Below are positions 63,151-64,000 of a stretch of 64,000 bases of DNA, in pieces. The DNA lies in NCBI RefSeq assembly GCF_963855985.1, contig NC_087106.1, positions 2,897,001-2,961,000 on the forward strand, read 5' to 3'. Numbering within the stretch: position 1 is the stretch's first letter; every line of letters begins with the position of its first letter. The stretch comes from Ostrinia nubilalis. Taxonomy: Eukaryota > Arthropoda > Insecta > Lepidoptera > Crambidae. The notes beneath the pieces are model-generated. The model made no database searches and was not told the DNA's origin. It worked only from the letters and a program-made list of their open reading frames with translations. Position numbers and translations under genes: made by a program.

Positions 63151-64000
63151 TTTTTTTTTTCTTTATTTATTTAGGGACTTTTACATAGATGTACGTCAGT
63201 CCCATCATAACCTAACAATTTATAAAGATAAAAGAAACAAGATACAAAAAGGATCAGATATTAAAGTATATGTAGTAGTAGCTTAAAAAAACTATTAATT
63301 ATATTCCTTGATGAGTCATCGAAACCATTTTACATACAAGTTTAGCAGCGTTTGATGTAGGTTGAGCTAAAATAGTTTGAAAAATCCCCACATCAGATGC
63401 TGAGATATGTAGTTGACTCATCAAGGATTGGCGCTCCCTTTGATTATTAACACACTCCGACAGCAAGTGTTGCACATCTTCTGCCGTATTACAAATTGAA
63501 CAGTTTGGGGAGTCAGACTTTTTCATTAGATGTGCAAACTTGTTAGACGGAATGTGCCCAGAACGAAGTCTGAACAGGAGAACCATAACTTTTCTACTTA
63601 AATCTACATTTGTGAACCACGGTATACGAGAAGGCTCACTTACTATGGTCCTAAACCAAATACCCTTAACCAAAGATATTTCATTAAAGTGTTCCTTCCA
63701 CATATTATGATGTTGTTTTTTGAAATTAGATAGTAATTCAGAGTAATAAGGATCAATTGGAAACTCAATACCATCGAATATTGCTCTTTTGGCCAGTCGA
63801 TCAGCCTCCTCGTTACCTTTAATACCTATGTGAGAGGGGACCCATTGCAAGTACAGCGGCCTACCATTTACAACGCTTTCGTGGATTTGCTGCAGTATGT
63901 CATATGCTATCGGTACACCTCTTACGCCAGAGGCGCACCGAGCAATATGCTGCAGCGCACTCTTACTATCTGTGCAAACTACAACTTTTTTACGATTTGT
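63151..64000 (-). mobile_element. Non-LTR retrotransposon 3' end with RNase H domain (continues past the window)
   Basis: An open frame from the right edge reads VVVCTDSKSALQHIA and LQWVPSHIGIKGNEEADRLA, with the RNase H acidic residues of I/Jockey-group LINEs. A C-terminal CCHC-like motif follows (CSICNTAEDVQHLLSEC), with a stop near 63,299. A T run at 63,151-63,160 is the poly(A) tail on this strand. It is cut off by the window end. Confidence 0.85.

Overview
The window looks like insect nuclear DNA, most likely from a moth or butterfly. That guess rests on interrupted genes with GT-AG introns, many short inverted-repeat elements, RTE 3' ends with ATG/ATC-type tails and tRNA-headed SINEs. 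The species cannot be named from the sequence. There are no bacterial-type operons, CRISPR arrays or rRNA genes.

Positions 727-35,283 (minus strand) hold the 5' part of one gene, an axonemal dynein heavy chain of the DNAH1 type. I assembled 29 exons by hand. Every junction is GT-AG and every phase matches, giving 1,266 codons from an ATG at 35,283 to the donor after exon 29 at 727. This covers the N-terminal tail and the start of the linker. The AAA+ motor, microtubule-binding stalk and C-terminus lie beyond the left edge.

The introns are full of non-autonomous transposons (MITEs, SINEs, RTE and other LINE ends, nested inverted-repeat elements). Three exons (14, 25 and 26) have their 3' ends copied, with the 5' splice site, into the intron just downstream. 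Exon 14 has five complete copies and one partial copy. Exon 25 has eight long and ten short copies over 2.4 kb. Exon 26 has one copy that keeps an open frame and compatible splice phases.

From about 35.3 kb to the right end I find no convincing host gene. The region is AT-rich and holds decayed transposons: a nested inverted-repeat element with a SINE, a Helitron helicase fragment, two Harbinger transposases, two P-element/THAP9-like transposases, a Tc1/mariner-type transposase, a piggyBac N-terminus, an LTR-element protease, a DUF7869-like element, a MADF-domain ORF, a DDE (ISL2EU/Harbinger-like) transposase, and a LINE RNase H domain at the edge. A three-exon repeat at 54.5-55.7 kb has a copy at 44.2-44.5 kb that looks like its spliced form.

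Family assignments rest on recognised motifs and remembered family conservation, not on database searches.
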